64,000 nucleotides of DNA from the IMG/VR virus record IMGVR_UViG_3300042465_004012, positions 1 to 64,000 of that record. The stretch is one strand, 5' to 3'. Every line of letters begins with the position of its first letter. The stretch's first letter is position 1. The stretch comes from a virus. The translations under genes were made by a program, and so were the position numbers. The notes below the pieces were generated by a model. That model had not been told where the DNA came from. It ran no database searches and worked only from the letters and a program-made list of their open reading frames with translations. Positions 50,781 through 58,856 of the stretch are shown piece by piece.

Positions 50781-53150
50781 ATGGATTTCAAACATAAATT
50801 ATTAAAATACATCGCTGAAGCCACTGGACCTGCTACTCCTAAAACAGGACAGAGCATTCGCAAAGAAACTAAAATGAGTGGCTCTGGAACTAGTAGAGCC
50901 CGTGATGCTGCACGTAAAAGAGCTGAACGGCAGAATGCACCAAAAAAGGAACAACTTCCTTCTGCTGAATTAATTAAGCAGATTGTTGCTGTAAAAACCA
51001 CTGATGGTAAAACAGAACTAATTTATAAAGATTCATTTAATAATAGTTACCATGAAGTTCTGAATCCAGAAAAAGATTTATCAATAGAAGATGCCAAGGG
51101 ACTTACTAAAGATCCGGCATTCACCCAAACACAAGCCTCACAACAATTATTTGGTGACCTTACTAAAAAGGCAGAATCCAAAGAAAGAAAACGTGCAGCA
51201 GCCGAAACTGGTGGTAAATCTGAAGGCGAAGAGGATGCTGAAGATTTAGGTCCAGAAGTAGAGAAGAAAAAATTCATTAAACCCAAGAAAATGGGTATGC
51301 AAGACTTGTTAGCAAGTATGGCTACCATGGATGGTACTCAACTTGGCTCAATTCCATTTGATTTGCGACAAGAATATTTTATGCAGAATCGTGATCCGAT
51401 GGCAGCAAAGGATTTTGATGCATTAACCTATGAGACTGTTGCAACAAAATTTGGTATCAGTGAAGTTGATATTCCATATAATGAGCAAGTTAAAAATGCT
51501 CTTATTATGGTTGCTCGCTTGAAAGCTGGAGCATCAGATTCCGAATTAACCTTTGTAACGAATCTTAAGGGTGGATCGTTCACTCAATTTGGTAGAGAAG
51601 CATTTGAACAAGCAAAGAAAATTCTTTCTCAGGTTGGTGATGAATGCATTCAAATGATGGTATCTGCGTCAGAAGCTGGTCTTGCTGGTATTTCTGCTGA
51701 AGGTAAAACAGATTTCAAATGCGGTAATGTTAAATTTGCGGTGAATTCACAGGGTGAAATTTCTTTGTCCAGTGGTGATATGACACAACTAGGAAAAGGA
51801 ATAAAGAAAACCATTCAGCGCAGTATCATCCAAACTATGCAAGACCCAAGTCTTGCAGGGAAAGATCCAATTTATAATACTGCCATCAATCAAGTCAATG
51901 ATATTATGGCTAGTACTGGAACAGGATTGATGAGCGATGAGTCATTTGCCCAAGCAATTAAAGATCCATCTGTTCTTGCATTTATGCAGTCAGAGCCAGT
52001 TATCAGCCCTACTGGTGAAAATCTTGGACCGATGGCTTTCCCAACCGGAGAAATCAATCCTGCTATTTCCTTCAAGCAATTTGAAGATAATATGACACGA
52101 ACTGTTGACAAATTCATCGCACAAGAAAAGAGCAAGAAAGCACCTTTCATGCAATCTTTGATTCGCAATACAGTTGCTAATCATTTCCGTGGTGATGGTG
52201 CAGTTGATCCAGAATCAGCTCCTTCACATTTGGTTACGAATAATGGAATCTTTCCTATGAGTGATGATTACTTTGCAAAGATTGCTGCAAATAGTGATAT
52301 TACCATAGAGAAAACTAATAAATCATATTTTAATAAATCAAGTGAAATCAATAAGTATAGTGTTGTAGTTGAACAGGCTGAAATATTAGATCCTTATCAA
52401 CAGATTCGGGACATGATTTCTGGTATGTTAGTTCCTACTGGAAATTCACCGATTGAAGTATTATCTAATACTTTAAACAAGAATTATAACTTTGATATGA
52501 ACGTAAGTTTGTTACCTGGTATCAAACCAAATGAAATTCATGGCGTAGAATACAATCTTTTAAGTGTTCACGGTAAACGATACAAAATTCCTGTACTAAG
52601 AGATCAGGAACTGGTTGCAGCTAGCTTCGAAGAAAGCTATGTTGCAGCTAATAGCATTTTGCTTGAGAGTTTAACAAATGATGATGTTATTCGTGCTTTA
52701 TATGAAACTAACCTAATCACTTATGATGACGCAGAATGTATTGTATATTCTCGTTATAATGATATGACAGTAGCGCAACCTGTTTTAATTCCTATTTTAC
52801 AAAGACTTGCTGAAAGTATTCATAGAGATCCGTCTCTTATTCAAATTTGTAAAACCAATTTGATTGAAGCAAAAGAACGTGATAGAGATTATAAGCGCGA
52901 ATATAAACTGTTTCACAGTAAACCATCACAGATTAAAAACCGAACTGCCCGGACAACTGCTCGCAGAAGAGCAATCAAAAAAGGTAAAGTTCGTATCGGT
53001 GATAACAAAGATATAGATCACAAGAAGCCATTGCGTAATGGTGGAAGCAATAAAGAGAGCAATCTACGTGTTAGAGATCGAAGCGCAAATCGATCCGATA
53101 ATGGTAAATATAAAGGACAGGCTCCAGATAAGCCACGCACAGACAAATGA
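50781..53150 (+). CDS. Candidate internal head protein with C-terminal HNH motif
   Basis: 789 residues. N-terminus MDFKHKLLKYIAEATG has the I-A-E site (11-13) of T4 capsid-targeting peptides. A basic, Ala-rich linker follows, then a large helical body. The C-terminus has RTARTTARRRAIKKGKVRIG and DNKDIDHKKPLRNGGSNKES plus NLRVRDRSANRS, an HNH-type motif without zinc cysteines, as fused to other structural proteins of T4-like marine phages. If packaged, the nuclease could enter the cell with DNA. Overlaps the next start (ATGA). Confidence 0.65.
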   Translation: MDFKHKLLKYIAEATGPATPKTGQSIRKETKMSGSGTSRARDAARKRAERQNAPKKEQLPSAELIKQIVAVKTTDGKTELIYKDSFNNSYHEVLNPEKDLSIEDAKGLTKDPAFTQTQASQQLFGDLTKKAESKERKRAAAETGGKSEGEEDAEDLGPEVEKKKFIKPKKMGMQDLLASMATMDGTQLGSIPFDLRQEYFMQNRDPMAAKDFDALTYETVATKFGISEVDIPYNEQVKNALIMVARLKAGASDSELTFVTNLKGGSFTQFGREAFEQAKKILSQVGDECIQMMVSASEAGLAGISAEGKTDFKCGNVKFAVNSQGEISLSSGDMTQLGKGIKKTIQRSIIQTMQDPSLAGKDPIYNTAINQVNDIMASTGTGLMSDESFAQAIKDPSVLAFMQSEPVISPTGENLGPMAFPTGEINPAISFKQFEDNMTRTVDKFIAQEKSKKAPFMQSLIRNTVANHFRGDGAVDPESAPSHLVTNNGIFPMSDDYFAKIAANSDITIEKTNKSYFNKSSEINKYSVVVEQAEILDPYQQIRDMISGMLVPTGNSPIEVLSNTLNKNYNFDMNVSLLPGIKPNEIHGVEYNLLSVHGKRYKIPVLRDQELVAASFEESYVAANSILLESLTNDDVIRALYETNLITYDDAECIVYSRYNDMTVAQPVLIPILQRLAESIHRDPSLIQICKTNLIEAKERDRDYKREYKLFHSKPSQIKNRTARTTARRRAIKKGKVRIGDNKDIDHKKPLRNGGSNKESNLRVRDRSANRSDNGKYKGQAPDKPRTDK

Positions 53151-54178
53151 ATTTTAAACGTGCTTTAAAAGAATTAATTTTAGAGAAAGTCTTTAGTTCT
53201 GTTGATACAAACAAACTCAAAGACCGTTATGACGTAAATGGTAAAAAACTTGGAAAATGTGGCGAAGGAAAACCAGGATCAACATTTAATGTTTGTATCG
53301 ACAAACAAAAAGCAGAATCACTTGGTAAAAAAGGTATTGCTAAATTTGTAAAAAGAAAACAATTAGCAACCAAGAAACCAAAGACTGAAAAGAAATCCAA
53401 AGTAGAAGAATCATTTGCACCAGATGTCTTTGTTGTAGAAAATTTTGGTGGAACTAAAATTGGGTATCCAACTGTAACTCCAGCAGATGCAGAAGCATAT
53501 GATATTTTTATTACCAAAAATGGACAGCTCTTTGAAGTAAATGACATCAATGATAATGATGGTATCCTTACAATGGATATCAGATATCACAATGGAATCA
53601 ATGAAGGTTATGATGACCGCATTGAAATTAAAATTAATGAAGAATTTGGTTTAGTTGGCGAAGGTAGATCCAATTTTATTAATGAGTATGGTGAGCTAGA
53701 AGAAGCTTCCCAGATGGCTGGTAAAAAAGTTAAACTGAATAAAATTATGCGTGGTGATGTAAAGAAATATAAAGTTTATACTAAGAACGATAAAGGTAAT
53801 GTGGTTAAGGTAAATTTTGGTGACCCAAATATGGAAATTAAACGAGATGATCCTGCACGAAGAAAGAATTTTCGTGCTAGACACAATTGTGATTCTCCAG
53901 GACCAAAATGGAAAGCTAACTATTGGGCATGTAAAACTTGGAGTAACACACCAGTATCAACTATGTTAAAAGAAGATACTGATGTAACACTTACCAAAGA
54001 GTATAAAAATAAAAAAGGTAAATGGAATAAAGTAGCTGAAAACTTTATGAATAGCATATCTACCAATAATTTACTAACTGAGTCGGTAGCCATTAAACAG
54101 ATAGAAAATACACTAGATGTTAACAAAATTGGGGTAAATCAGTCAATCGCTTATCTGAAGCAGTTTTTCTGCAAATAA
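53147..54178 (+). CDS. Candidate head protein with RHNC...YWACK domain
   Basis: 343 residues. N-terminus MNFKRALKELILEKVF ends in an I-L-E site at 11-13, the same spacing as the previous protein. Near the middle is a Cys-bearing segment CGEGKPGSTFNVCID, and further on KNFRARHNCDSPGPKWKANY then WACKTWSN, a short domain often fused to phage structural proteins and possibly metal-binding. Function unknown. Co-translated with the preceding gene. Confidence 0.6.
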   Translation: MNFKRALKELILEKVFSSVDTNKLKDRYDVNGKKLGKCGEGKPGSTFNVCIDKQKAESLGKKGIAKFVKRKQLATKKPKTEKKSKVEESFAPDVFVVENFGGTKIGYPTVTPADAEAYDIFITKNGQLFEVNDINDNDGILTMDIRYHNGINEGYDDRIEIKINEEFGLVGEGRSNFINEYGELEEASQMAGKKVKLNKIMRGDVKKYKVYTKNDKGNVVKVNFGDPNMEIKRDDPARRKNFRARHNCDSPGPKWKANYWACKTWSNTPVSTMLKEDTDVTLTKEYKNKKGKWNKVAENFMNSISTNNLLTESVAIKQIENTLDVNKIGVNQSIAYLKQFFCK

Positions 54179-54181
54179 ATA
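54175..54181 (+). promoter_or_regulatory. Late-type promoter (ATAAATA)
   Basis: ATAAATA overlaps the stop of the upstream gene; predicted start near 54187 ahead of the ATG at 54195, inside the AGGA element. Confidence 0.55.
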
Positions 54182-54194
54182 GAATAGGAATCAA

Positions 54195-54719
54195 ATGAAA
54201 TTTAAAGACCTTCGCAAAAAAATACAAAAACTCGTAGAATACTCAGGTGAAAGCTCAGAAGGCGGAAGCATACAGGGAGGCGATCCACGTGGTGGACGTG
54301 TCTCTGCATTGTCTGACTTCGGTACTCACCGTATTGAGCACGAAGCGATGCTTGACCGCATTAATGCATTCTTACACGCATATAGCGGTAAAGAGTTCCT
54401 GGACCCAGATGGTGCCATTAATATCATCAAAACCAAACTTAACATTATTGGCTTTGATTTTAAACCAATGAAACTCGCCCCTGGAATGAACATTGTAAAG
54501 TTATACCAATATGGTGCTCCTGGTATGGGTGTCTTTGGTGTATCAAAAGATTTAAAGTGGGATGGAACAAAAGATAGTTTCAGTGCCACATCCGGTATCG
54601 ATCCAGATTTTGACTACAACCTAGTAATCAACGTCACTAAAACCCCAAGCTATCTTATCAAATTTGATATGAAAGTTGTACGTGGAGGCGAAGAAGTTGA
54701 CTGCGGTTGCGAAAATTAA
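54195..54719 (+). CDS. Small candidate head protein
   Basis: 174 residues. N-terminus MKFKDLRKKIQKLVEYSGES has an L-V-E site (13-15) followed by a Gly/Ser linker, then a compact domain with DFGTHRIEHEAMLDRINAFL and a C-terminal GGEEVDCGCEN. Conserved in style with small head or head-tail proteins of marine T4-like phages. No enzymatic motif. The next gene starts inside its end. Confidence 0.6.
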   Translation: MKFKDLRKKIQKLVEYSGESSEGGSIQGGDPRGGRVSALSDFGTHRIEHEAMLDRINAFLHAYSGKEFLDPDGAINIIKTKLNIIGFDFKPMKLAPGMNIVKLYQYGAPGMGVFGVSKDLKWDGTKDSFSATSGIDPDFDYNLVINVTKTPSYLIKFDMKVVRGGEEVDCGCEN

Positions 54720-55128
54720 AGTAAAAATCAAAGTGATCAATGACGAAGACGATGATGCTTTCTTAATTTTTGCCAAGAAACATTATTTTAATCCACATTG
54801 TACCTCAAACAGTGAATTCTTTGAAGACCTCAAAAGAATAAAATATGTAAAGCGATTGTTATTTCGCTTTCATAAAGCACGAAGTTTGAAGTCCATTAAG
54901 GAACGTCTTATCATTAATCACTTGATTGTTTTGAGAAATGTATTTGGTGATCAACCAGCTGCTGAGATGTTATTTCTGAAGCATGAAGTTAAATTTCATA
55001 GTTACCTAAAAAGTTTTTTAGTTTTCTTGAATTTTAAACTAACACCTATTGTAAATGTAGATTACCCACAGTTATCATGTGATCCAAGAATTGATAGAAA
55101 ATTATCACTAATCACGGAAAAACAATGA
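54697..55128 (+). CDS. Conserved helical protein, TTG start
   Basis: 143 residues. The best start is TTG 54697, eight bases after a perfect GGAGG (54684-54688); an upstream TTG at 54676 lacks a ribosome-binding site. VINDEDDDAFLIFAKKHYFN and FRFHKARSLKSIKERLIINH are helical; hydrophobic and basic. Resembles a conserved hypothetical protein of T4-like marine phages found near head genes. Overlaps both neighbours. Confidence 0.6.
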   Translation: MTAVAKIKVKIKVINDEDDDAFLIFAKKHYFNPHCTSNSEFFEDLKRIKYVKRLLFRFHKARSLKSIKERLIINHLIVLRNVFGDQPAAEMLFLKHEVKFHSYLKSFLVFLNFKLTPIVNVDYPQLSCDPRIDRKLSLITEKQ

Positions 55129-55934
55129 ATCCATTAAATCTTATAATCCAACCATCAACAGTATACCATTTTGCTGAATTATTGAATAAACCATTTAATC
55201 AATACTCTGCATATACTTCGGGTCTTATTGATAACAATGGTCAGATTACTAAGAAGAATGGTAGCATGGATGGTCTAGAATACATTGCTATTCGTATGAA
55301 GTCTTTTTTGAAAGATCTCATGCCTGGTTCTACTAAATTCTTTTTACAGAGTTTATCAGGAACATTGAAGTTGTTTAACGAAGAGTTAAACCAAATGGGT
55401 ATTGATAGAGATTCTGCTAATATGGTTGTAGAATGCTATCTTTTGGGCATCACAGAAGGTAAAGTCAGTTACCTTGATTACTTATTAGAAGAAGCTCAAG
55501 TCAGATATATCACGGAAGAGATGAGTGCAGGTGCTGCAGGTGGCATGGGAACTCCTGCTCATACTGATCTACAGGGTGGTCTTGGTGGAATTGATCGTCC
55601 AATGGGATTGATGTTTAAACGCAAGCTTAAAAGAAAACAACGTAAAAGATCTTCTGAGATTGTTGAAGCGAACATGGAAGCACCACAACAAAAGGCCAAC
55701 CCTTATCTTCCGATTCAGGTTGACCCTTTGTATTATGATGAACTAACTAGATCTCTTGCACCAGGTGGTGAACTTGATTTTGATCAAATTACTACACCAG
55801 AATTACAAAAATATTTAAAACGTCTTGGTGAGAGATCAAAGAGCAAAACTGTATATGTGGTTGGTAATAATACACAACCACCTATGCAACTGAATCTCAA
55901 TCGCTCAAGAAAGCCTTCGAAGAAATCCTCGTAG
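55125..55934 (+). CDS. Conserved hypothetical protein in head-gene cluster
   Basis: 269 residues. Start overlaps the previous stop (ATGA). YLLEEAQVRYITEEMSAGAA followed by a Gly-rich turn separates a helical N-terminal half from a basic segment (FKRKLKRKQRKRSS) and a Pro-rich, basic C-terminus. No catalytic motif. Likely a virion or assembly protein by location. The last 38 bases overlap the reverse gene that converges on it. Confidence 0.55.
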   Translation: MNPLNLIIQPSTVYHFAELLNKPFNQYSAYTSGLIDNNGQITKKNGSMDGLEYIAIRMKSFLKDLMPGSTKFFLQSLSGTLKLFNEELNQMGIDRDSANMVVECYLLGITEGKVSYLDYLLEEAQVRYITEEMSAGAAGGMGTPAHTDLQGGLGGIDRPMGLMFKRKLKRKQRKRSSEIVEANMEAPQQKANPYLPIQVDPLYYDELTRSLAPGGELDFDQITTPELQKYLKRLGERSKSKTVYVVGNNTQPPMQLNLNRSRKPSKKSS

Positions 55935-56145
55935 ACTCTTGATAGAGTGGATGACCAGATAGGTACGATTTAGTACTTAAGTTACTCTTCTCTTTCTCTA
56001 TGATATCTTTGTGGCAATCATTATACCCTTGTTGGTATTCTTCCTGAAGACTCTTGAGTTCATTGGGAAGCGTTCTAATACCACGACCAGTCATACGGTC
56101 ATCCCAACCCTCACGATATAACTTTCCTGGAACGTAATCTATCAT
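55897..56145 (-). CDS. Small hypothetical protein
   Basis: 82 residues. The start REGWDDRMTGRGIRTLPNEL is followed by a helix with EEYQQGYNDCHKDII, a pattern of small phage proteins with an R-G rich patch. Start overlaps the preceding stop (ATGA). It is the last gene of a reverse cluster of small genes and ends tail-to-tail with the forward gene. Confidence 0.55.
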   Translation of the reverse strand: MIDYVPGKLYREGWDDRMTGRGIRTLPNELKSLQEEYQQGYNDCHKDIIEKEKSNLSTKSYLSGHPLYQESTRISSKAFLSD

Positions 56146-56507
56146 TGTGTATTTCTTTCTCTCATTGAAGCTAAAATCTTATCAATAGTGGTTACATACT
56201 CTGGATAGTTATTCATCTTAAAGAAACCACGCATCTCTAAAAGATGCTCATAATCCTTTTCAAAGATAACTACCATTCCACCTGGAACTGCTCCAGAATC
56301 TTGTAATTTATCTTGAAAATCTTCAACCATCTTATGCCAATCTTGCTTTGATATATTGGACTTGTGTCTCTTCATAAATTCATCAAACTGATCATTTGTA
56401 TTCATATCTACATCCTTTAAGTATTGTTTAATTCTATTAATGTGCTTATATTTTTTATTGTTGTTATGTTCATCCCACGGAGACATATCATGATTGTGCT
56501 TTGACAT
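56142..56507 (-). CDS. Hypothetical protein, helical
   Basis: 121 residues; charged and helical (INRIKQYLKDVDMNTNDQFD), with a strand-loop region GGMVVIFEKDYEHLLEMRGF. Not recognised. Start lies inside the end of the upstream gene (20-nt overlap), part of the reverse small-gene operon. Confidence 0.5.
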   Translation of the reverse strand: MSKHNHDMSPWDEHNNNKKYKHINRIKQYLKDVDMNTNDQFDEFMKRHKSNISKQDWHKMVEDFQDKLQDSGAVPGGMVVIFEKDYEHLLEMRGFFKMNNYPEYVTTIDKILASMRERNTQ

Positions 56508-56817
56508 TTTTATCTTTCTGTGTAAGATCGAAGAAATTCTCGTATATTACAGTACCATCAGATGTAGTAGCAGAAAGATATCGAATATGTTGATTAAGAG
56601 CTTCTTTCAATGTTAATGGGTGATTTACACCAAAAGAAAAGTTCTTGATCCATGCTGGGCAACCACCCAATGTTATACGAACTTCGGTACCATCAAGTGA
56701 GTTACCATAAAAATCAAAACTAGAATTATCACCATCATAGTAGGTAAAGAAACATTCAATGTTTTGATACTTGGCTTTTAATGAATCCAAATCAATGGAT
56801 TTAAACGATTTCTTCAT
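56488..56817 (-). CDS. Hypothetical protein
   Basis: 109 residues; a beta-rich first half with FFTYYDGDNSSFDFYGNSLD, then GCPAWIKNFSFGVNHPLTLK and a helical end. No known motif. Its start overlaps the stop of the 54-residue gene upstream (ATGA). Confidence 0.5.
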   Translation of the reverse strand: MKKSFKSIDLDSLKAKYQNIECFFTYYDGDNSSFDFYGNSLDGTEVRITLGGCPAWIKNFSFGVNHPLTLKEALNQHIRYLSATTSDGTVIYENFFDLTQKDKNVKAQS

Positions 56818-56978
56818 AGTCTGGCTTTCTGTACGACAACTGGAAGTTTACCTTCACCGAGAAGAACCTTCAATGTTGACTTTTTAGCATCCATCATACT
56901 TACTATACGATTGCGACGTAAACGTTCTTTACGATTTTTGTGCTTTTTACTAGTAAGCCTTTGTTTCGAATTAGGCAT
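56814..56978 (-). CDS. Small basic protein
   Basis: 54 residues not given by longer frames: MPNSKQRLTSKKHKNRKERL with an Arg/Lys-rich helix and an end GEGKLPVVVQKARL. AAAGGA precedes the ATG. It overlaps the next gene by four bases (ATGA). The charge suggests nucleic-acid binding; function unknown. Confidence 0.6.
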   Translation of the reverse strand: MPNSKQRLTSKKHKNRKERLRRNRIVSMMDAKKSTLKVLLGEGKLPVVVQKARL

Positions 56979-57025
56979 ATAAATCCTTTATATAAAAACT
57001 TTTTAAAAACTAACAACTCTGTCTA

Positions 57026-57367
57026 TTATTTATCTTGTGCAGCAAGCTTACATTCCAAATCAACAAGACGATCTAATAGTTCAGATAATGTATCGCTATC
57101 AAAAGATTGTAATTTTTCTTCAAGTGATACAATTTTATTTTCAAGACTTTGAATTTTAGTAGTAAATTCTTTGCATTTATCGTGAAAATATTGTACAGCA
57201 TGTGTATTATAGGGATCTTTACTTATACTTTTTGTATAATAATTTTCATGCTTGTATTGATCAGAAGTTTTTGGCATATATGAATTTGTCATTATCTTTT
57301 TTACTATTTCTTTGGCATCAGTCTCTTCGATCACCAAATCATCTATTGTAAGTTCAGTCTCGTTCAT
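57026..57367 (-). CDS. Acidic coiled-coil protein under early promoter
   Basis: 113 residues. Acidic N-terminus (ELTIDDLVIEETDAKEIVKK), then a coiled coil (KIQSLENKIVSLEEKLQSFD). It has its own sigma70-like promoter, predicted to start within one base of the ATG. Not recognised. An ATAAATA element at its 3' end (57027-57033, reverse) may serve the small genes downstream. Confidence 0.6.
   Translation of the reverse strand: MNETELTIDDLVIEETDAKEIVKKIMTNSYMPKTSDQYKHENYYTKSISKDPYNTHAVQYFHDKCKEFTTKIQSLENKIVSLEEKLQSFDSDTLSELLDRLVDLECKLAAQDK
57027..57033 (-). promoter_or_regulatory. Possible late-type promoter (ATAAATA), reverse strand
   Basis: ATAAATA spans the stop of the gene at 57026-57367; the ATG of the next gene (56978) is about 43 bases beyond the predicted start. 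Confidence 0.35.
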
Positions 57368-57374
57368 ATGTTAT

Positions 57375-57402
57375 ATTATACACGATATACCACAGGTGTC
57401 AA
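57375..57402 (-). promoter_or_regulatory. Early sigma70-like promoter, reverse strand
   Basis: On the - strand TTGACA (57402-57397), 16 bp, TATAAT (57380-57375); the ATG at 57367 is eight bases after the -10, so leaderless. It begins just past the terminator of the preceding unit. Confidence 0.85.
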
Positions 57403-57406
57403 TAAC

Positions 57407-57430
57407 AAAGCCCTGCTTTCACAGGGCTTT
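57407..57430 (-). terminator. Rho-independent terminator after tRNA-Tyr
   Basis: AAAGCCCTG / CAGGGCTTT, a nine-bp perfect stem with a six-base loop, followed on the - strand by TTTGTTATT. It ends the unit that contains tRNA-Tyr. Confidence 0.8.
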
Positions 57431-57434
57431 GGAA

Positions 57435-57517
57435 TGCAAGAGGAGGGATTCGAACCTTCGTAGAAATGAATCAGCAGATTTACAGTCTGCCCTCGTTGTC
57501 CGCTTGAGTACTCTTGC
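57435..57517 (-). tRNA. tRNA-Tyr (anticodon GTA)
   Basis: 83 nt on the - strand. Acceptor GCAAGAG/CTCTTGC with discriminator A, anticodon stem GCAGA/TCTGC with loop CTGTAAA, a long variable arm as in bacterial tRNA-Tyr, and T-arm with GGTTCGAATCCC. CCA is not encoded. It is five bases after the upstream gene's stop and is followed by a terminator, so it is transcribed as the end of that unit. Confidence 0.95.
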
Positions 57518-57521
57518 TTAA

Positions 57522-57854
57522 TTATTTAACAGTAATTTTAACTATGGCGTAATTCTTTTTATCTGATTCAACAAACATCAAAGAATCAATAATTCTATTG
57601 TCGGGAATAGATGCTTCTCTTGCTGACATACCAACTTCAATATATGGTCCACCTTCAAAGTCAACCATAGTATTATCTGTAGTTCCTCGTGTAAACAAAG
57701 TTTCACCTTCGAGAAGATAAGTGTAGCTATTCACCTGTCGAATTATTCTTTCGACGTGATAACGGCTTATGCTTCTTGCTATTACTGGATTTTCTTTTTG
57801 TGGCTTTAACATCTTTTTTAAAAATTTCATCCCAATTTTTACACCAGGATGCAT
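57522..57854 (-). CDS. Small conserved protein, paralogue of 36318-36620
   Basis: 110 residues from ATG 57854; internal Met at residues 9 and 15 are possible starts and none has a clear ribosome-binding site. SRYHVERIIR, LLEGETLFTR and VDFEGGPYIEVG match the protein after the polymerase. The N-terminus overlaps, in another frame, a 59-residue gene. tRNA-Tyr follows directly. Function unknown. Confidence 0.6.
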   Translation of the reverse strand: MHPGVKIGMKFLKKMLKPQKENPVIARSISRYHVERIIRQVNSYTYLLEGETLFTRGTTDNTMVDFEGGPYIEVGMSAREASIPDNRIIDSLMFVESDKKNYAIVKITVK

Positions 57855-57906
57855 AATTCACATGTCGATATGAATCGCCTTTACCTGCACCATGGGTTCC
57901 TTCCAT
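57727..57906 (-). CDS. Small basic protein, 59 residues, early promoter
   Basis: Read from ATG 57906: MEGTHGAGKGDSYRHVNYAS then WCKNWDEIFKK and a Lys/Arg/Ser-rich tail ending NNSTGE. The GKGDxYRxVNY...YDxIF pattern is familiar from small phage proteins. The -10 of an early promoter lies seven bases upstream of the ATG. The last 128 bases overlap the next gene in a different frame. Function unknown. Confidence 0.65.
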   Translation of the reverse strand: MEGTHGAGKGDSYRHVNYASWCKNWDEIFKKDVKATKRKSSNSKKHKPLSRRKNNSTGE

Positions 57907-57913
57907 GGTGTAT

Positions 57914-57941
57914 ATTATACCATATCAATAGAAAAAATCAA
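57914..57941 (-). promoter_or_regulatory. Early sigma70-like promoter, reverse strand
   Basis: On the - strand TTGATT (57941-57936), 16 bp, TATAAT (57919-57914) with extended TGG; ATG 57906 lies eight bases after. Shares 19 identical bases with the promoter at 33453-33471. Confidence 0.8.
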
Positions 57942-58174
57942 TTCATTTCCCATACACTTGGTGAATTTGTCCCAGTCCAACTTTTGACATATAATGGAAT
58001 AAATTGAGATGTATTAGCTAGTAGGGTATATGTTACTGTTACCGCTGCTCCGGTAGCATCAATACAACTTAAAGTTAATACTGGTGCAGTTCCGCCAGCC
58101 GTCACTAAAATTCCTTTATTCATAGGACTAATGGCACCTGATGCTAAAACTTTTGCTCTTTTGTAATGAATCAT
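57938..58174 (-). CDS. Small beta-rich virion protein candidate
   Basis: 78 residues from ATG 58174, chosen for GGAG six bases upstream; a GTG at 58186 would overlap that site. MIHYKRAKVLASGAISPMNK and LVTAGGTAPVLTLSCIDATG suggest a small beta-barrel like the decoration or fibre-cap proteins of T4-like phages. A CTAAATA late-type element (58190-58196, reverse) is just upstream. Location among early reverse genes is unusual for a virion gene. Confidence 0.55.
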   Translation of the reverse strand: MIHYKRAKVLASGAISPMNKGILVTAGGTAPVLTLSCIDATGAAVTVTYTLLANTSQFIPLYVKSWTGTNSPSVWEMN

Positions 58175-58189
58175 ATTTTTCTCCACTAA

Positions 58190-58196
58190 TATTTAG
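58190..58196 (-). promoter_or_regulatory. Late-type promoter (GCTAAATA), reverse strand
   Basis: CTAAATA on the - strand; predicted start near 58184, ten bases before ATG 58174. Divergent from TATAAATA at 58201-58208. Confidence 0.45.
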
Positions 58197-58200
58197 CGAT

Positions 58201-58208
58201 TATAAATA
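58201..58208 (+). promoter_or_regulatory. Consensus late promoter TATAAATA, leaderless
   Basis: TATAAATA ends five bases before ATG 58214; the predicted start is the A of the ATG. Confidence 0.7.
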
Positions 58209-58213
58209 ACTTC

Positions 58214-58546
58214 ATGGATCCATTCATTAAACAATACCAAGATCAAATTAACGAACTCAACGAACAAAATTTAGAGCTTGCAGAAGCTCTTGAAATTTAT
58301 GATCAAATTTTAGAATACATGGACCCCGTGTCTGATGCGATGTTAATCAACGAGGCGAATGACGAGAAACATAAATTTAAAGCCAAATCTAAGAAAAATG
58401 CTAAGATGGAAGAGGCTTTAAAGGATAAGAAAAAGAATCCTGTTGATTCAGACAAACTTGAAAAGGCATCTAAGAAGAGTGGCAAAGTTGGTCGCAGAGC
58501 CAAACTCGCCCAGATGCTGAAGAACTTCTCTAAGAACAAAAAGTAA
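58214..58546 (+). CDS. Coiled-coil candidate head protein
   Basis: 110 residues. N-terminus MDPFIKQYQDQINELNEQNL is related in pattern to the starts of the proteins at 59172 and 61675 and contains several (I/L)-x-E sites; MLINEANDEKHK follows near residue 50. The C-terminal half is very basic (KFKAKSKKNAKMEEALKDKK). The acidic coil and basic tail resemble internal head proteins. It ends at a bidirectional terminator. Confidence 0.6.
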   Translation: MDPFIKQYQDQINELNEQNLELAEALEIYDQILEYMDPVSDAMLINEANDEKHKFKAKSKKNAKMEEALKDKKKNPVDSDKLEKASKKSGKVGRRAKLAQMLKNFSKNKK

Positions 58547-58554
58547 TATAACAA

Positions 58555-58576
58555 CAAGGCCCCTTACGGGGCCTTG
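58555..58576. terminator. Bidirectional terminator between converging genes
   Basis: CAAGGCCCC (58555-58563) and GGGGCCTTG (58568-58576) form a nine-bp GC-rich stem with loop TTAC. T-rich bases follow on both strands. It separates the forward gene ending at 58546 from the reverse gene ending at 58582. Confidence 0.85.
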
Positions 58577-58581
58577 AGTGT

Positions 58582-58788
58582 TTAAGAGACGTTGGCGATT
58601 GCTCGGTTTATAGCCGAAGCAACTTTAGACAACTCTTCTTTAGATCCAGTAATAAAAACAACGTTCTTTCCTTCACCTTCAATAACCAAGTCAAACATGG
58701 TTTTATTGTCATATGAAGGTTTCACCGAAACAATAAAAAGTTCTTCTGTGGTGTGAATTGCGCTGCAAGTAGTAATAGTATTAGCCAT
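58582..58788 (-). CDS. Small hypothetical protein
   Basis: 68 residues from ATG 58788 with AGGA upstream; the longer frame to 58821 lacks a site. MANTITTCSAIHTTEELFIV then KNVVFITGSKEELSKVASAI, an alpha/beta small domain. Downstream of the early-promoter gene at 59105 and probably in the same unit. Not recognised. Confidence 0.5.
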   Translation of the reverse strand: MANTITTCSAIHTTEELFIVSVKPSYDNKTMFDLVIEGEGKNVVFITGSKEELSKVASAINRAIANVS

Positions 58789-58856
58789 TGGGAATTTTCC
58801 TAGAGTCAAGAAACATAGCAAAGTAAAACCGAACGATAAACGAAAGTTTGTTAAAT

